NCBI GenBank assembly: GCA_964595955.1
Contig: CAZQSF010000006.1
Location: 1 to 64,000, forward strand
Source of the DNA: JAJDFU01 sp964595955
Lineage (GTDB): Bacteria > Bacteroidota > Bacteroidia > Chitinophagales > Saprospiraceae
DNA length: 64,000 nt
Direction: 5' to 3'
In this document: positions 63,057 through 64,000 of the stretch, piece by piece
Position numbering within the stretch: position 1 is the stretch's first letter
How the letters are laid out: each line of letters opens with the position of its first letter
The notes under the pieces: model-generated
Told to the model about the DNA's origin: nothing
Databases searched by the model: none
The model's input: only the letters and a program-made list of their open reading frames with translations
Program-made: the position numbers and the translations under genes

Positions 63057-64000
63057 ATGGCACGTTTTCTACTACTGTTTGTCTTGTCACTTTGGGGGCT
63101 TTTCGCCGCAGCTCAGACCTCGCTGCAAGGAAAGGTCACGGAAGAAGAAACGGGAGAGCCGCTTATCGGTGCGTATGTGGTACTCAACAAGAACGGCGTA
63201 TTCGTAACGGGTACTTCCACGGACATCGACGGAAACTTTAACATTCCCAACCTGGATCCCGGCACCTACGATGTGGAGGTATCTTATACCGGTTTTCAAA
63301 AACAACAGATCACAGGCATTCGCGTGCTGGCCGGTAAGGCCAACCGCGTCGACGCGGCCCTTTCGTCGGAAGCCGTCACCATGGAGGCGGTGGAAGTCGT
63401 GGAATATGCCGTGCCGCTGGTCGAACAGGATAATACCACCCAGGGAGCTGTGATCACGAGTGAGAACATTCGAAACCTGCCCACCCGGAATATCAATGCC
63501 ATCGCAGCCACCACAGCGGGCATTGCCCAGTCCGATGAGGGCGGGGCCCTGGCCATACGCGGTTCGCGTACGGATGCCACCGACTACTACGTGGATGGAA
63601 TCCGCGTACAGGGCAACCTCATTCCCGAATCGGAGATCGACCAGCTCCAGGTGATCACCGGTGGGGTAGAGGCCCGCTACGGCGACGTAACCGGGGGTAT
63701 CATTTCCATTACGACCAAAGGCCCGTCGAACTCCTTCAGCGGCGGTGCCGAGTTCGAGACCTCCAGCCCATTTGACCCTTACAATCAGAACCTGGTGGGC
63801 CTCAACCTCACCGGGCCCATTCTGCGCAACAAGAGAGGCCAGTCCATCCTCGGCTATCGCTTCGCCGGGCGCTACACCTTCCAGCGCGACGACGATCCGC
63901 CCGCCACGGACATTTTCGTCGTTCGTGACGATGTGCTGGCGGAGCTGGAAGCCAATCCGGTTATCGACCGCCAGGGCGAGCGCTTTGTGGCTGCGGATTT
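63057..64000 (+). CDS. TonB-dependent receptor with carboxypeptidase-like domain (3' partial)
   Basis: At least 314 residues, open to the window edge. The ATG at 63057 gives a signal peptide (MARFLLLFVLSLWGLFAAAQ), a carboxypeptidase-regulatory-like domain (about 20-105: EEETGEPLIGAYVVLNKNG), then a plug domain with RNINAIAATTAGIAQSDEGG, IRGSRTDATDYYVDGIR, QVITGGVEARYGDVTGGI and ISITTKGPSNSFSGG. The plug is intact; the barrel is outside the window. This general TonB-receptor type (not SusC: there is no SusC-specific segment) could import proteins, peptides or other ligands, and no partner gene is visible. Confidence 0.93.
   Translation, partial: MARFLLLFVLSLWGLFAAAQTSLQGKVTEEETGEPLIGAYVVLNKNGVFVTGTSTDIDGNFNIPNLDPGTYDVEVSYTGFQKQQITGIRVLAGKANRVDAALSSEAVTMEAVEVVEYAVPLVEQDNTTQGAVITSENIRNLPTRNINAIAATTAGIAQSDEGGALAIRGSRTDATDYYVDGIRVQGNLIPESEIDQLQVITGGVEARYGDVTGGIISITTKGPSNSFSGGAEFETSSPFDPYNQNLVGLNLTGPILRNKRGQSILGYRFAGRYTFQRDDDPPATDIFVVRDDVLAELEANPVIDRQGERFVAAD

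Overview
The window comes from a member of the Bacteroidota, most likely the Saprospiria/Lewinella side of the phylum. The evidence is a SusC/SusD pair, a hybrid sensor kinase fused to an AraC-type regulator, a GDSL protein with a type IX secretion tail, large TonB-dependent receptors with carboxypeptidase-like N-termini, promoter-like sites of the TTG-N19-TAnnTTTG kind, and a BCCT osmolyte transporter that suggests a saline habitat. The DNA is fairly GC-rich, so many long antisense frames are open; these were discarded. No rRNA, tRNA, CRISPR array, transposase or prophage was recognised. The placement is inferred from gene content only.

Layout. 1-6.9 kb: a hybrid two-component regulator (cut by the window edge), then five same-strand genes for secreted or lipid-anchored proteins: a TonB C-terminal-domain protein, a papain-type protease lipoprotein, a pentapeptide-like repeat protein, an unknown lipoprotein and a small Cys-rich protein. 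A 91-bp element with 10-bp terminal inverted repeats lies between the last two. 7-16.3 kb: xdhC, a MarR regulator, a SusCD pair with an operator-like palindrome between marR and susC, then a BCCT transporter 1 bp from a tandem universal stress protein. 16.4-23.6 kb: a minus-strand run with an acetyltransferase, a TonB receptor with a small partner, a sphingosine-1-phosphate lyase homologue, a small membrane protein, a GDSL hydrolase and a glycosyltransferase. 24-28.2 kb: a small unknown protein, an RpoD-like sigma factor, an unknown beta-rich protein and a KamA-type radical SAM protein.

28.4-33.5 kb: parC, rluB and dnaB on the minus strand. Upstream of dnaB, a 478-bp intergenic region holds three perfect DnaA-box matches and a 10-bp inverted repeat; it is a candidate origin or DnaA-controlled region. 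34-47 kb: an ABC-2 exporter pair, a sensor kinase, a double NTF2-like protein, queD, two small membrane proteins, a photolyase, a DNA-ligase-associated exonuclease with its ATP-dependent ligase, hemW and a BamA-like protein. 47-54 kb: a FemAB-like protein, an O-methyltransferase overlapping an ScfR-like regulator, gyrB, tsaE and alanine dehydrogenase. 54-62 kb: glycosyltransferase, O-antigen ligase and cysQ, then galE, a methyltransferase, a carB lacking the usual C-terminal regulatory domain, and a lipoprotein. The window ends inside a TonB-dependent receptor gene with a good promoter candidate.

Most of the window is housekeeping. The regions that look least described are the secreted-protein cluster behind the hybrid regulator, the DnaA-box cluster at dnaB, the inverted-repeat-packed gap between kamA and parC, the sphingolipid-lyase homologue, and the ScfR-like regulator overlapping an O-methyltransferase.
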